Assembly: GCF_003797125.1 (NCBI RefSeq)
Contig: NZ_RKKE01000002.1
Location: 988,127-1,052,126 of the forward strand
DNA length: 64,000 nt
Reading direction: 5' to 3'
From: Shewanella frigidimarina
GTDB lineage: Bacteria; Pseudomonadota; Gammaproteobacteria; Enterobacterales; Shewanellaceae
Under the pieces are notes generated by a model that was given only the letters and a program-made list of their open reading frames with translations, searched no databases and was not told the DNA's origin. Positions within the stretch are counted from its first letter, which is position 1. Each line of letters begins with the position of its first letter. Below are positions 51,818 to 62,061 of this stretch, one piece after another. A program made the position numbers and the translations under genes.

Positions 51818-52876
51818 CTAAAACTGCTGAAACCAACGCTGGATCTGTTGAGGATCTTTACTTTGAGTTAACGATAACATCAACAAAATACGGGCTTTTT
51901 GTGGATTAAGATTACCAGCAGCAACAAAGCCGTATTTGGCATCATCTATTTCAGCATCTAGAGTAGTGGCACCGGTCGGTACACGGCTAGAGCGAACAAC
52001 CAATATGCCTTTTTTGCTCGCCTTAATGAGTGTATCGAATACAGAGTGATAAATGTTGCCGTTACCTACACCCGCACTAATAATGCCGTCAAACTCCGCT
52101 TCAACCATAGCTTTAGCAGGTAAATCACTAGCATTAGCGTAGTTATAAACAATACCTACCTTTGGTAAAATATCGAGCTTGCTGATATCAAAAGGGGTTT
52201 GAGTCGTATGTTGACGTTCCGTTCTGCCCATATACTCAACCTTACTGTTATGAATAATACCAAGCGGGCCAAAATTAGGCGCGGCAAAGGTGTGTACTCC
52301 AGTAGTATTAGTCTTCGTTACATCGCGGGCGTTAAGTACTGTATCGTTCATCACGACTAAAACACCTCTGCCTTTAGACTCTAGATTAGCGGCAATGGCG
52401 ACTGCATTATACAGATTCATAGGTCCATCGGCACTCATAGCAGTGGATGGACGCATTGCACCAACCAGCACTACAGGCTTATCGCTCTTGACAGTTAGAT
52501 TCAAAAAGTAAGCAGTTTCTTCTAAAGTATCAGTGCCATGGGTAATCACAATTCCATCGACATTTTTATCAGCCAGTAAAATATTAATCCGTTTGGCTAA
52601 GTCTAACCAAACTTTATCGTTCATATCTTGCGAACCAATTTTAACGAGTTGTTCACCTTGAATTTCGGCAAGCAACTTTATCTCCGGCACAGCTGCTATT
52701 AAGCTATTAACCCCGACCTCTCCAGACTGATAATTTGACTCAGTAGCCGATTGGCCCACTCCAGCAATGGTTCCACCTGTGGCAATAATTCGAACCTGTG
52801 GAAGCGCTTGCACCGCAGAGGATAGAAATAACCCTAAGGTAACCGATAGCAAGAGCTTACGTATAGAAAATTTCAT
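51818..52876 (-). CDS. ansB: Type II (periplasmic) L-asparaginase
   Basis: Hydrolyses L-asparagine to aspartate and ammonia in the periplasm. The 352-residue precursor has a signal peptide (about residues 1-24, ending VQA). The two catalytic threonine motifs are IIATGGTIAGVGQS and VITHGTDTLEETAYFL, and VLVGAMRPSTAMSADGPMNL is also present. It is divergent from aspA across about 515 bp, and its product, aspartate, is the substrate of aspA, which suggests joint control. Confidence 0.96.
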   Translation of the reverse strand: MKFSIRKLLLSVTLGLFLSSAVQALPQVRIIATGGTIAGVGQSATESNYQSGEVGVNSLIAAVPEIKLLAEIQGEQLVKIGSQDMNDKVWLDLAKRINILLADKNVDGIVITHGTDTLEETAYFLNLTVKSDKPVVLVGAMRPSTAMSADGPMNLYNAVAIAANLESKGRGVLVVMNDTVLNARDVTKTNTTGVHTFAAPNFGPLGIIHNSKVEYMGRTERQHTTQTPFDISKLDILPKVGIVYNYANASDLPAKAMVEAEFDGIISAGVGNGNIYHSVFDTLIKASKKGILVVRSSRVPTGATTLDAEIDDAKYGFVAAGNLNPQKARILLMLSLTQSKDPQQIQRWFQQF

Positions 52877-53391
52877 ACTAACTTCCTTTTATTAATAATA
52901 AACACTTCACAAGTGTGCACTATTATTAAATTCTCACCGTGATAGTTATCACTAATTTTAACAACTAAGAACAAATAACAATCTAATCAAAAAATAAAAT
53001 AAAATAAAATAATAAAACATTTTAAATAAATACACTTTTAACTAACACAATACTTTTACAAAAAAACATTTCTACTTTTAAATCATAAGTTGACAAAAAA
53101 ATAACAATTAAACATACAACTTAGATCAAACAGTAATAGATCACACAAATCAATTCAGTTGAGATATTTATCTAACAACTAAACAAAATATTTAACCAGA
53201 TACAAATAAGTGATCTCCATCTATATTTAAATACTCCTTAAGGGGTAACCTCTCAGCCAATAGTTAAGGGGAAAGTTCCCCTTCATATTTTCGAAGAGTT
53301 ATTTTTGATATGCAATTTAAGCTTATATACACATACCATAGCTCAAGGTCGAAAATATATCTTACTATTAACAGGATTTAATAGGATAGAA
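52877..53391. other. Divergent regulatory region ansB / aspA
   Basis: About 515 very AT-rich bp with a run of AAAAT pentamers (about 52990-53012) and no gene. It must hold both promoters. AGATCA half-sites occur at about 53123 and 53140, but no full FNR or CRP palindrome was found. The aspA frame is open from 53305, but the segment 53305-53391 has no ribosome-binding site and no aspartase similarity. Confidence 0.5.
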
Positions 53392-54834
53392 ATGAAAAAC
53401 ACTAATAGCACACGTATCGAAGAAGATTTATTGGGTACTAAAGAAGTTTCTAATGAATTTTATTATGGCATTCACACATTACGTGCAATGGAAAACTTTA
53501 AATTAAGTAATCAAAAAATCTCAGACGCACCTGAATTAGTACGAGGCATGATGCTAACAAAAAAAGCGGCTGCCATGGCTAATAGCGAATTAGGGGCTGT
53601 AAGTCCCGAGATTGCGAATAAAATTATTGAAGCCTGCGATCTGATCCTCACTACAGGTCAATTTGTCGACCAATTCCCAGTAGATGTTTATCAGGGTGGT
53701 GCTGGTACCTCGGTCAACATGAACACCAATGAAGTATTAGCCAATGTTGCATTGGAACTCATGGGGCTAGAAAAAGGCCGCTATGATGTCATCAACCCTA
53801 ATGACCATGTTAATAAGTGTCAATCCACTAATGATGCTTATCCAACAGGTTTTAGAATTGCATTGGTCAACAGCACAGATACTTTGTTAGAGGCATTAAC
53901 CGACCTCATCAGTGCCTTCGACACTAAAGCTACAGAATTCAAGACCGTATTAAAAATGGGCCGCACTCAGTTACAAGACGCTGTGCCTATGACATTAGGC
54001 CAGGAGTTTCACGCTTTTGCTGTAACACTGCGCGAAGAAATTAAATCAATTAAACGTTGCCAAGAATTATTACTTGAGGTGAATTTAGGCGCAACGGCTA
54101 TTGGTACTGGTCTAAACACTCCAATAGGGTACTCCTCATTGGCCATTAAACATTTGGCTGAAATTACTGGACGTGAATATGTGCCAGCAGAAGATTTAAT
54201 TGAAGCGACATCGGATTGTGGCGCCTACGTTATGCTGCACAGTGCAATTAAGCGTATGGCCATTAAAATGTCCAAAATCTGTAACGATTTACGCTTGCTT
54301 TCATCGGGTCCACGCACAGGATTCAATGATATCAATTTGCCTCAGCTACAAGCCGGTTCGTCAATCATGCCTGCCAAGGTCAACCCTGTGATCCCAGAGG
54401 TGGTTAACCAAGTGGCTTTTAAAATTGTCGGTAACGATATTACGATCACTATGGCCGCAGAAGCCGGCCAGTTACAACTTAACGTAATGGAACCTGTCAT
54501 TGGCCAGGCGATGTTTGAGTCGCTAAGTCTTATGGGGAATGCCTGTATCGCACTGCGTGAGAAGTGTGTTGAAGGGATCACAGCCAATCCTGATGTCTGT
54601 ATGAATCATGTATTAAATTCTATTGGCATCGTGACCTATCTTAATCCGTTCATCGGTCATCATGAAGGCGACATTATCGGCAAAATTTGTGCCCAAACGG
54701 GTAAAAATGTCCGTGAAGTGGTGCTAGAACGAGGCTTATTAACAGCTGAAGAACTCGATGAAATCCTCTCTGTAGAAAACCTAATGCATCCTAAGTATCA
54801 GGCTAAACGAAATACTAGCAAAACCAAAGTGTAA
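53392..54834 (+). CDS. aspA: Aspartate ammonia-lyase (aspartase)
   Basis: Interconverts L-aspartate with fumarate and ammonia. The ATG at 53392 gives 480 residues; it is preceded by AGGATAG and aligns with the usual start ([20 protein letters not shown]). The superfamily signature [16 protein letters not shown] and the substrate-binding [12 protein letters not shown] are visible. The following genes encode C4-dicarboxylate exchange and fumarate reductase, so its fumarate probably feeds anaerobic respiration. Confidence 0.97.
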   Translation: MKNTNSTRIEEDLLGTKEVSNEFYYGIHTLRAMENFKLSNQKISDAPELVRGMMLTKKAAAMANSELGAVSPEIANKIIEACDLILTTGQFVDQFPVDVYQGGAGTSVNMNTNEVLANVALELMGLEKGRYDVINPNDHVNKCQSTNDAYPTGFRIALVNSTDTLLEALTDLISAFDTKATEFKTVLKMGRTQLQDAVPMTLGQEFHAFAVTLREEIKSIKRCQELLLEVNLGATAIGTGLNTPIGYSSLAIKHLAEITGREYVPAEDLIEATSDCGAYVMLHSAIKRMAIKMSKICNDLRLLSSGPRTGFNDINLPQLQAGSSIMPAKVNPVIPEVVNQVAFKIVGNDITITMAAEAGQLQLNVMEPVIGQAMFESLSLMGNACIALREKCVEGITANPDVCMNHVLNSIGIVTYLNPFIGHHEGDIIGKICAQTGKNVREVVLERGLLTAEELDEILSVENLMHPKYQAKRNTSKTKV

Positions 54835-54839
54835 CTCTG

Positions 54840-54866
54840 TTGGGTTGGAGATTCTCTCCAACCCAA
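54840..54866 (+). terminator. Perfect hairpin after aspA
   Basis: TTGGGTTGGAGA and TCTCCAACCCAA with a 3-nt loop. No T-tract follows, so it may trim or stabilise an aspA-dcuA transcript rather than end it. Confidence 0.5.
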
Positions 54867-54946
54867 ACTCGATTATTAAACAATAAGCTTCTGCATAATT
54901 AACCTTAAGCAGAATATGACAATCAAAATAACAAAGAGTTAATACC

Positions 54947-56248
54947 ATGATTATATTAGAGATAATTATCGTACTTGGGGCTATTTACCTAGGTGCAAGA
55001 ATGGGGAGCATGGGGATCGGCTTTGCTGGCGGTGTCGGAGTGCTGATACTGACAGCTGGACTTGGGCTAACACCAGGGACTATCCCGATTGATGTAATCC
55101 TAATCATTATGTCGGTGATCACCGCCATTGCAGCCATGCAAGTATCGGGAGGGATGGACTACCTCGTCTCACTAGCAGAGAAATTACTACGTAAACATCC
55201 AAAGCAAATTACCTTTCTAGCACCCGTCGTCACTTATTTCATGACACTCTTTGCTGGAACGGGCCACACAGCATTCTCAACTTTACCTGTTATAGCAGAA
55301 GTAGCCAAAGAACAAGGTATACGTCCATCTCGACCTCTATCTATCGCAGTTGTAGCATCTCAAGTCGCCATTACTGCCTCACCTATTTCAGCGGCAGTAG
55401 TGTTCTTCTCTGGCATCCTAGAGCCACTTGGAGTGGACTATTTAGTGCTATTAGCAGTATGTATCCCCTCCACTTTTCTCGCTTGTATGGTCGGGGCCGT
55501 AGTAGCCAATTTAATGGGTAAACCGCTAGCAGAAGATCCGATTTACCAAGACCGTTTGGCTAAAGGATTAATCAAAAAACGTGGTGCTACCCAAATAAAC
55601 ATTAAAGACGGTGCTAAACGTTCAGTGGTGATTTTTTTAATGGCTATTGCGGCTGTGATGATTTATGCCACTGCGATTTCCGACAAAGTGGGATTAATTG
55701 TTAATCCGGTATTGCCTCGCGATTCAGCCATCATGGTGATTATGCTAACTGCTGCTGCAGCTATTACGATTTTTTGTAAATTAGACGCTAGCGAAATTTC
55801 TAATGCTGCCACTTTTAAGTCAGGTATGTCTGCCTGTGTCTGTGTGCTAGGCGTTGCATGGTTAGGGGATACTTTTGTTGCAAACCATATTGATGAAATC
55901 AAAGACCTTGCAGGAACCTTACTGCAGAGCCAGCCATGGTTATTGTCGGTAACACTATTCTTCGCTTCTATGTTGCTCTACTCACAAGGGGCCACAACTA
56001 AAGCGCTAATGCCTGCGGCATTAGCCATTGGTGTGAGCCCTTTAACTGCCGTTGCCTCTTTTGCTGCTGTGAGTGCGTTGTTTGTACTACCTACTTATCC
56101 AACGCTACTGGCAGCTGTCGAAATGGATGACACTGGCTCAACTCGAATTGGTAAGGCGGTATTTAACCACCCATTCCTCATCCCTGGTGTAGTGACAATT
56201 GCTACCAGTGTCGCGTTAGCGTTCTTATTTGGCGGCATGATTATATAG
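54947..56248 (+). CDS. dcuA: Anaerobic C4-dicarboxylate transporter, DcuA-like
   Basis: A 433-residue inner-membrane antiporter of the DcuA/DcuB family that exchanges fumarate, aspartate or malate for succinate. It starts MIILEIIIVLGAIYLGARMG and has about ten to twelve helices, with SVITAIAAMQVSGGMDYLVS and QVAITASPISAAVVFFSG closer to DcuA than DcuB. Its position after aspA copies the enteric aspA-dcuA pair. Here it would import aspartate and export the succinate made by FrdCAB. Confidence 0.93.
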   Translation: MIILEIIIVLGAIYLGARMGSMGIGFAGGVGVLILTAGLGLTPGTIPIDVILIIMSVITAIAAMQVSGGMDYLVSLAEKLLRKHPKQITFLAPVVTYFMTLFAGTGHTAFSTLPVIAEVAKEQGIRPSRPLSIAVVASQVAITASPISAAVVFFSGILEPLGVDYLVLLAVCIPSTFLACMVGAVVANLMGKPLAEDPIYQDRLAKGLIKKRGATQINIKDGAKRSVVIFLMAIAAVMIYATAISDKVGLIVNPVLPRDSAIMVIMLTAAAAITIFCKLDASEISNAATFKSGMSACVCVLGVAWLGDTFVANHIDEIKDLAGTLLQSQPWLLSVTLFFASMLLYSQGATTKALMPAALAIGVSPLTAVASFAAVSALFVLPTYPTLLAAVEMDDTGSTRIGKAVFNHPFLIPGVVTIATSVALAFLFGGMII

Positions 56249-56272
56249 CTCAATGTTAAGCAATGTTATCGA

Positions 56273-56309
56273 AGGGCTAATCCAGAAAATGGATTAACCC
56301 TGTTCTTTT
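56273..56309 (+). terminator. dcuA terminator
   Basis: AGGGCTAATCCA and TGGATTAACCCT pair (one G-U) around GAAAA, followed by GTTCTTTT. Confidence 0.7.
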
Positions 56310-56386
56310 AATCTTTATATAGAGACTTTGTTTTGGGGTAATGCTTACGCATTTACATCATAACAAATCTTATAAGAGGTGAATTA

Positions 56387-57112
56387 ATGTCAGAAAAAAC
56401 GCGCGTTCCAACCGCCATCAATGGTGGACCATTTGGACAAGCCTGGTCAGCTAGAGCCGACTGCTTACAAAGTTTGACAGGGGCTTTACTGGGCGCTTTC
56501 TTATTAGTGCATATGCATTTTGAGGCAAGCATTTTATTAGGCAAAGAAACCTTCTACCGCTTCGTACAAGTACTTGAAGGTGGCATGTTTAGCGCTACTG
56601 GGCACGGTTGGCCACTAGTGACACAAATTTTTTCAGTATTTATTTTAGTTATCGTCGTCGTTCACGCGGCGCTGGCATTACGTCGCTTTCCGGTACAACT
56701 CGGCCAGTGGCGTGCACTTCGTGGGTTTATGTCCAACATAAAGCACAAAGACACTCGCGCTTGGTATTGGCAAATGATCACTGGATTCATCTTATTTTTC
56801 TTAGTCTCAGCACATCTTGCAACCATGATTTTAGATCCTGAAATTGGTCCACACCTCTCAGCCGACCGCGTCTATAACGGACATGCCTGGATCTTGTATG
56901 TGGTATTCCTTCCGGTTGTATTAGTACATGGCTTAATTGGCTTATACCGAGTGATATTAAAATGGGGAGTGAGCAATAACCGTTCTCTCATACGCACCAT
57001 TGCCCAGGTGTTAATGATCTATTTACTTTGTTTAGGTTCATTAAGCCTCATTACCTACATCTCTATTGGCAGTGAACTGACACTACCCGTTCAGCCTTTT
57101 ATTCCGAAGTAG
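56387..57112 (+). CDS. frdC: Fumarate reductase cytochrome b subunit, diheme type
   Basis: A 241-residue, five-helix membrane anchor of the Wolinella-type quinol:fumarate reductase. Its histidines at 42, 93, 143 and 181 line up with the Wolinella haem ligands (H44, H93, H143, H182), predicting two b haems and menaquinol oxidation. Glu64 lines up with Wolinella Glu66, needed for quinol oxidation. At the position of Wolinella Glu180 there is Leu179 (context PVVLVHGLIGLYR). It is distinct from the two-subunit haemless FrdCD anchor of E. coli. Confidence 0.93.
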   Translation: MSEKTRVPTAINGGPFGQAWSARADCLQSLTGALLGAFLLVHMHFEASILLGKETFYRFVQVLEGGMFSATGHGWPLVTQIFSVFILVIVVVHAALALRRFPVQLGQWRALRGFMSNIKHKDTRAWYWQMITGFILFFLVSAHLATMILDPEIGPHLSADRVYNGHAWILYVVFLPVVLVHGLIGLYRVILKWGVSNNRSLIRTIAQVLMIYLLCLGSLSLITYISIGSELTLPVQPFIPK

Positions 57113-57309
57113 TAGGCATGCTAAGGGGACGCTAAGTGTGATTGCCTGGCAACAAACAGCCAGAGTCAATAACAAAATGAGTCCCCTGAATCGCAAAGCT
57201 AAGCCTCAACACACAGACCCTCCACTGACGAATAGGTGCATTACATCTATCGCAGGGGCGCAATGGAAATTCATACATATTATCTAGATTATTAGATAAG
57301 GAGCTGATT

Positions 57310-59319
57310 TTGAAACTTATTTATACTGACTCATTAATCATTGGTGCCGGGCTAGCAGGCCTTAGAGTCGCTATTGCCACCAAAGAACGCGGCCTAGACA
57401 CTCTGGTATTATCGCTTATTCCGGCAAAACGTTCACATTCCGCGGCTGCTCAAGGCGGTATGCAAGCAAGCCTTGGCAATACAGTTAAAGGCATGGGTGA
57501 CAACGAAGACATACATTTTCAGGATACGGTCAAAGGGTCTGACTGGGGTTGTGACCAAGATGTGGCACGTATGTTTGCCCATTGCGCCCCCAAAGCCATA
57601 CGTGAACTGACAAACTGGGGAGTGCCTTGGTCTAGAATTTCTGCTGGTCCGCGCGATGTGATAATGAATGCAAAAAAAGTGACTTTACATGAAGCAGAAG
57701 AAGCTCATGGCCTCATCAATGCTCGAGATTTTGGCGGCACCAAGAAATGGCGAACATGCTATACCGCCGATGGTACTGGCCACTCATTATTGTATGCGGT
57801 AGATAACCAAGCAATATCGATGGGTATTCCAGTACACGAAAGGATTGAAGCCTTATCACTGATCCATGATGGTAAGCGTTGCCACGGAGTCATTGCACGC
57901 TGTTTAGTGACCGGAGAACTGCGCGCCTATGTGGCTAAATCAACTACGATTGCGACTGGAGGTTACGGCAAAATTTATGAAATATCGACTAATGCTACTA
58001 TCTGCGAAGGTATAGGCCAAGCGTTAGCACTCGAAACTGGCGTCGCGACATTAGGCAATATGGAAGCGGTACAGTTTCATCCGACAGCCATCGTCCCAGC
58101 AGGAATTCTCACCACTGAAGGTTGTCGCGGTGACGGCGGCATACTACGCGATAAAGACGGTCATCGCTTTATGCCAGACTACGAGCCAGAGAAAAAGGAA
58201 CTCGCTTCCCGTGATGTGGTATCTCGCCGCATGACCGAACACATTCGCAAAGGTAAAGGAGATGACAGTCCTTATGGGCCACATCTCTGGTTAGATATAA
58301 CCATTTTAGGTCGTGAGCATATTGAAACCAATCTGCGCGAAGTGAAAGAAATTTGTGAATATTTTCTTGGAATCGATCCCTGCAAAGAGTGGATCCCTGT
58401 AAGACCTACCCAGCATTATTCTATGGGCGGCGTTCGTACTAATGCCACCGGTGAAAGCCCACAACTTAAAGGACTATTTAGTGTTGGAGAAGCTGCGTGC
58501 TGGGATATGCATGGTTTTAATCGTTTAGGTGGTAATTCTGTGGCAGAAACCGTAGTAGGCGGCATGATCATCGGTAAATATGTAGCCGATTTCTGTGAAC
58601 AAAATGCCTTAGAAATTGATACTGCCCTCACCCAAAAATTTCTCGATAAGTTACAAAATGAAATCGATAACTTAGTCGACGGTAAAGGTACAGAGAACCC
58701 CTTCGAAATAAAAAAAGAAATGCAACGTATCATGATGAATTACGTCGGCATCTTTCGAAATGGTCCTGAACTAGACAAGGCTATAGCCGAGCTTAAAGCA
58801 TTACTTCTACGCGCAAAAAATCTAGGACTTAAGTGTAAAAAACGTCATTCAAATCCTGAATTAGTTGAAGCTCTGCGCGTCACCAGAATGTTGAAAGTAG
58901 CCTTAACTGTCGCCTGTGGGGCTGCTGCACGCACCGAAAGCCGTGGAGCCCACTCTAGAGAAGATTATCCACAACGCAATGATAAAGATTGGCTAAATCG
59001 TACATTGGCTACCTGGCCAAATGACGAGTCATTAGAACCCGTTTTACATTATGAGAAGCTCGATGTAATGAAAATGGAGTTACCTCCTGGATACCGTGGT
59101 TACGGCAACGATAACAACATAGCCCATCCCGATACTGAAAAACGGACTCAAGAAATAAACAAAATAACGGCAGAACTTGGCAACGCCCCAGATAGGTATG
59201 CACTGCAGCAAGCATTGATGCCATATACGCTACCTAGCCATCTACAACCAGCTAATGAACGTCTTAGCGATACATTAGCAGTCATACCATCTCAACCGGT
59301 AGGAAATAAATCATTATGA
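57310..59319 (+). CDS. frdA: Fumarate reductase flavoprotein subunit
   Basis: The cytoplasmic catalytic subunit carrying covalent FAD, reducing fumarate to succinate. The 669-residue protein has an N-terminal [15 protein letters not shown]ossmann motif, and His43 in [12 protein letters not shown] as the 8-alpha-histidyl FAD site. It also has EAVQFHPTA and the active-site [10 protein letters not shown] arginine region. It resembles the Wolinella subunit more than the E. coli one. The start is TTG after AAGGAG. A 197-bp gap separates it from frdC, and its stop overlaps the frdB start by 4 bp. Confidence 0.95.
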   Translation: MKLIYTDSLIIGAGLAGLRVAIATKERGLDTLVLSLIPAKRSHSAAAQGGMQASLGNTVKGMGDNEDIHFQDTVKGSDWGCDQDVARMFAHCAPKAIRELTNWGVPWSRISAGPRDVIMNAKKVTLHEAEEAHGLINARDFGGTKKWRTCYTADGTGHSLLYAVDNQAISMGIPVHERIEALSLIHDGKRCHGVIARCLVTGELRAYVAKSTTIATGGYGKIYEISTNATICEGIGQALALETGVATLGNMEAVQFHPTAIVPAGILTTEGCRGDGGILRDKDGHRFMPDYEPEKKELASRDVVSRRMTEHIRKGKGDDSPYGPHLWLDITILGREHIETNLREVKEICEYFLGIDPCKEWIPVRPTQHYSMGGVRTNATGESPQLKGLFSVGEAACWDMHGFNRLGGNSVAETVVGGMIIGKYVADFCEQNALEIDTALTQKFLDKLQNEIDNLVDGKGTENPFEIKKEMQRIMMNYVGIFRNGPELDKAIAELKALLLRAKNLGLKCKKRHSNPELVEALRVTRMLKVALTVACGAAARTESRGAHSREDYPQRNDKDWLNRTLATWPNDESLEPVLHYEKLDVMKMELPPGYRGYGNDNNIAHPDTEKRTQEINKITAELGNAPDRYALQQALMPYTLPSHLQPANERLSDTLAVIPSQPVGNKSL

Positions 59320-60041
59320 GCCGAAAAATCACCTTTAATATCTTCCGCTACGATCCACAAGATAGCCAAGATAAGCCAAAAATGGAACGTTACGAATTAA
59401 CCGAAACAGATGGTATGACAGTGTTTATCGCATTAAATCAACTGCGTGAACAACAAGATACTTCGTTACAGTTCGACTTTGTGTGCCGAGCAGGTATTTG
59501 TGGCAGTTGCGCCATGGTGATTAATGGCTTCCCAACTCTTGCCTGTCGTACCTTAACGGCAAATTACCCTGATGGTGAAATCACCTTAATGCCTCTACCT
59601 GGCTTTGAACTGATTGGTGACCTGTCGGTAAACACCGGGAAATTTATGCGTGAATTAGCCGAGCGATTAAAGCTCTGGTTACATCCTAAACCGGACGATC
59701 AAGACATGCATCGCCTAGAAAATCCAATGGCACCAGAAGAAGCCGCGCGGATATATGAATTGGAACGCTGTGTCGAATGTGGTGTCTGCGTCTCTGCATG
59801 TGCCACCAAACAAATGCGAGACACCTTTGTGGGCGCAGTAGGCATGATGAAAATTGCCCGTTTCGAAATGGATAGTAGAGACAACCGCAGCGCAGACGAC
59901 TTCTACCATGTTATCGGCAATCAAGATGGAGTCTTTGGCTGCATGACGCTGTTAGGTTGCCAAGATAACTGCCCTAAAGACTTGCCCCACATGCAGCAAA
60001 TTGCTTACTTACGCCGAAAAATGGCCTCGACAATTCTCTAG
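59316..60041 (+). CDS. frdB: Fumarate reductase iron-sulphur subunit
   Basis: Passes electrons from the b haems to FrdA. The 241-residue protein has the [2Fe-2S] ligands Cys57, 62, 65 and 77. The [4Fe-4S] and [3Fe-4S] ligands are provided by Cys152, 155, 158 and 162 and by Cys209, 215 and 219. All positions of a three-cluster FrdB/SdhB are filled. Translationally coupled to frdA (ATGA). Confidence 0.96.
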   Translation: MSRKITFNIFRYDPQDSQDKPKMERYELTETDGMTVFIALNQLREQQDTSLQFDFVCRAGICGSCAMVINGFPTLACRTLTANYPDGEITLMPLPGFELIGDLSVNTGKFMRELAERLKLWLHPKPDDQDMHRLENPMAPEEAARIYELERCVECGVCVSACATKQMRDTFVGAVGMMKIARFEMDSRDNRSADDFYHVIGNQDGVFGCMTLLGCQDNCPKDLPHMQQIAYLRRKMASTIL

Positions 60042-60114
60042 TCAAAAAAAGTCCTTTAATCAAAGAGCTTGCTGCTTTGGCGAGATTGATGAGGGCAATA
60101 CAGCATTAAAACTT

Positions 60115-60138
60115 TGCAAACAGGCGTCCCTGTTTGCA
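60115..60138 (+). terminator. Hairpin after frdB
   Basis: TGCAAACAG and CTGTTTGCA arms around GCGTCC. It lacks a T-tract and lies 75 bp after frdB. Confidence 0.45.
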
Positions 60139-60280
60139 GTAAATATGTGGGAGCTTTTGCATTGTCGCTAGGCACCTGCTCACGCACTGTCACAAGTGCA
60201 CATCCTTACTACTAGCCAGTGCTTAATCGGTAACCAAACCAGTAGCAGAACACTAGTAGTTGTTATGTAAGGAAACATAA

Positions 60281-61333
60281 ATGAAACCGTCCCAACTAAA
60301 ATCTGCAATTATTATGCTGAGCTTTGCGGCTCCCATATTCACAACTCAAGCTAATAACAACACCGATACTAATGAGGAGTTACGAGCTGAACTACAACAA
60401 ATTCAGCAAAGGCTCGCCACGCTTGAAACCCAAGACAGTGAGTCATCTTTGCTCTCTGATACTCAATTTAATTTTTATGGTTCTCTACGTCCGACATTCG
60501 GTCTTACCCATACCAATTCAGACGATGTGTGGGATGTTGGAGATGCTAACTCACGGATTGGTTTTGCGACGGAATACCAATTAGGAGATGGCCTAATGGC
60601 CTTTGCTAAAGGCGAGTTTAAAGTTGATATAAGAAATGATGGTGACTTTGGCGATGCACGAAAAGCCTATGTTGGAATCGAAGGTTTTTTAGGTCGGTTT
60701 GCTATTGGTAAGCAAGCAGTAACACAAGAAATTATTTACGATCCTGTCGATATCTTCAATCGTTCAGGAACCCCAATAGCCTATGATAGTGCAAGTCCAT
60801 TTAGACTTAACAATCTAGTGACCTATAGAAAGCAATTCGGCGATATTTTGTTTTCTGCTGATGCGCAATTCGATGGTAACAAAGGAAGTGATGGGAGTGA
60901 TTTCTTTAACACCGGTTTACGTTACAAAACAGACCTAATCTACATAGCCGCAGCGTTTTACACAAAAGAATTGGAAGACGGTACAGATGAAAATACCGTA
61001 GGTGTCACCTTAGCTAAAAACTTTGAGTCACTGTACCTAGCAGCTGCTTATCAAAACATAGACAAAGACATCGCCGATGGTTCAACTCTTGATATAGTCG
61101 CAAGCTACTTCATCAATGAAACCTATAAAATTAAACTGGGGGTATCCAAATACGATGATGGTGGCAACAATATCACCTCAGGCAATTATAATGCCTATAA
61201 CACCACCTTTGAATGGCATAAAACATCGAAATTCAGTACCTTCATCGAATATCAGAAAAAAGACTTTGAATACCAAGAGACTGATGATCAAATTATGATC
61301 GGTATGCGCTATAACTTCGATTATAAGTTTTAA
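60281..61333 (+). CDS. Gram-negative general porin
   Basis: A 350-residue outer-membrane precursor. Signal peptide (about residues 1-25, ending TQA), then a short coiled-coil-like segment (NEELRAELQQIQQRLATLE). A 16-strand-type barrel follows with the porin_4/OmpC-like pattern FNFYGSLRPTFG, GFATEYQLGDGLMAFAKGEF and ARKAYVGIEGFLGRFAIGKQ, ending YNFDYKF with terminal Phe. Selectivity is unknown. Its place after frdB suggests uptake of asparagine/aspartate or dicarboxylates. Confidence 0.9.
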   Translation: MKPSQLKSAIIMLSFAAPIFTTQANNNTDTNEELRAELQQIQQRLATLETQDSESSLLSDTQFNFYGSLRPTFGLTHTNSDDVWDVGDANSRIGFATEYQLGDGLMAFAKGEFKVDIRNDGDFGDARKAYVGIEGFLGRFAIGKQAVTQEIIYDPVDIFNRSGTPIAYDSASPFRLNNLVTYRKQFGDILFSADAQFDGNKGSDGSDFFNTGLRYKTDLIYIAAAFYTKELEDGTDENTVGVTLAKNFESLYLAAAYQNIDKDIADGSTLDIVASYFINETYKIKLGVSKYDDGGNNITSGNYNAYNTTFEWHKTSKFSTFIEYQKKDFEYQETDDQIMIGMRYNFDYKF

Positions 61334-61432
61334 GCCGTAAATGAACTTCATGATTCAGTAAAAGTAATGGCGCCCTAAGAAGCTTATATTTATTAGAGTG
61401 CCATTATATACTGTAAGCATGAGCAAACTAAC

Positions 61433-61468
61433 CATGGTTAACATGGTTAACATGGTTAACATGGTTAA
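61433..61468. repeat. Four tandem copies of CATGGTTAA
   Basis: Four perfect head-to-tail copies of the 9-mer, each junction recreating GTTAAC. The number of copies is likely to vary by slippage. Confidence 0.85.
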
Positions 61469-61503
61469 CTACTACTTTTAAATACACTAACAGTATAAAT
61501 CTA

Positions 61504-61571
61504 CCCCCCCCCCTGATATTCCGTTAAGAACAAGCTACGGAGGATTAACGCATAATGTTAATTCTCCGTAG
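61504..61571. repeat. C10 tract, octamer and 15-bp hairpin at the right edge of the fumarate block
   Basis: Ten C (61504-61513), 14 nt, GAACAAGC (61528-61535), then an inverted repeat with 15-bp arms CTACGGAGGATTAAC / GTTAATTCTCCGTAG (one mismatch) and a 7-nt loop. The inverse arrangement occurs at 51513-51585. Confidence 0.6.
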
Positions 61572-62020
61572 TCAATTATCCATAAAACATCGGAATATTC
61601 ACTGCATAAATCGAAAATACTACTGACAGTAGTTCAAGAAATTGTCAAAAATGATCCAGGAAAATACAAACCTAAGCTTTGCTGAGTTCTACTGACTAAT
61701 CGTTTTCCAAGGACAATGGATAAGAAACAAATAAAGGACTAATGAGGATGACATGAAGTAGTCAACTAAATAAAAATGCACATAAGAGCGACAAGCATTT
61801 CCATCACCAATGAAAAAACAGCAGGTTAACTCAGAAACGTCAGGTTTCTCTTAGCTACAATGAAAGTGAAACAGGAACAAGAAAGCCCATATAAAGAGAG
61901 AAACAAAAATTTTATACTCATAAGTCTAAGAATATAAATAACAAAGGGACAAGGGGACAAGGGTAATAACAGCAATGCAGATGTTAAACTTTCTTTTTCT
62001 AAGCTATATTTTACACAATT

Positions 62021-62053
62021 AAAAACGGCTCGCATATTTCTATGCAAGCCGTT
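62021..62053 (-). terminator. tRNA-Trp terminator
   Basis: ACGGCTCGCAT and ATGCAAGCCGT arms (one mismatch); on the minus strand TTTTT follows. It lies directly after the tRNA-Trp gene. Confidence 0.85.
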
Positions 62054-62061
62054 GTTTTATT

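Larger units (their letters stand above)
61334..62020. other. Gene-free interval with tandem repeat, C10 tract and hairpin
   Basis: About 690 bp without a credible gene. It contains a 9-bp tandem repeat (61433-61468), a ten-C run (61504-61513), the octamer GAACAAGC (61528-61535) and a long hairpin (61535-61571). The right half is AT-rich and featureless; a 73-codon minus frame at 61826-62047 runs into the tRNA-Trp terminator and is not called. Confidence 0.55.

Noticed and set aside
53101..53160. Possible FNR or CRP sites between ansB and aspA
   Set aside because: Only half-sites (AGATCA, TGTGATCT) are present; no full palindrome with correct spacing was found.
61826..62047. Minus-strand 73-codon hydrophobic ORF
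   Set aside because: Its start lies inside the tRNA-Trp terminator and the composition reflects AT-rich non-coding DNA.
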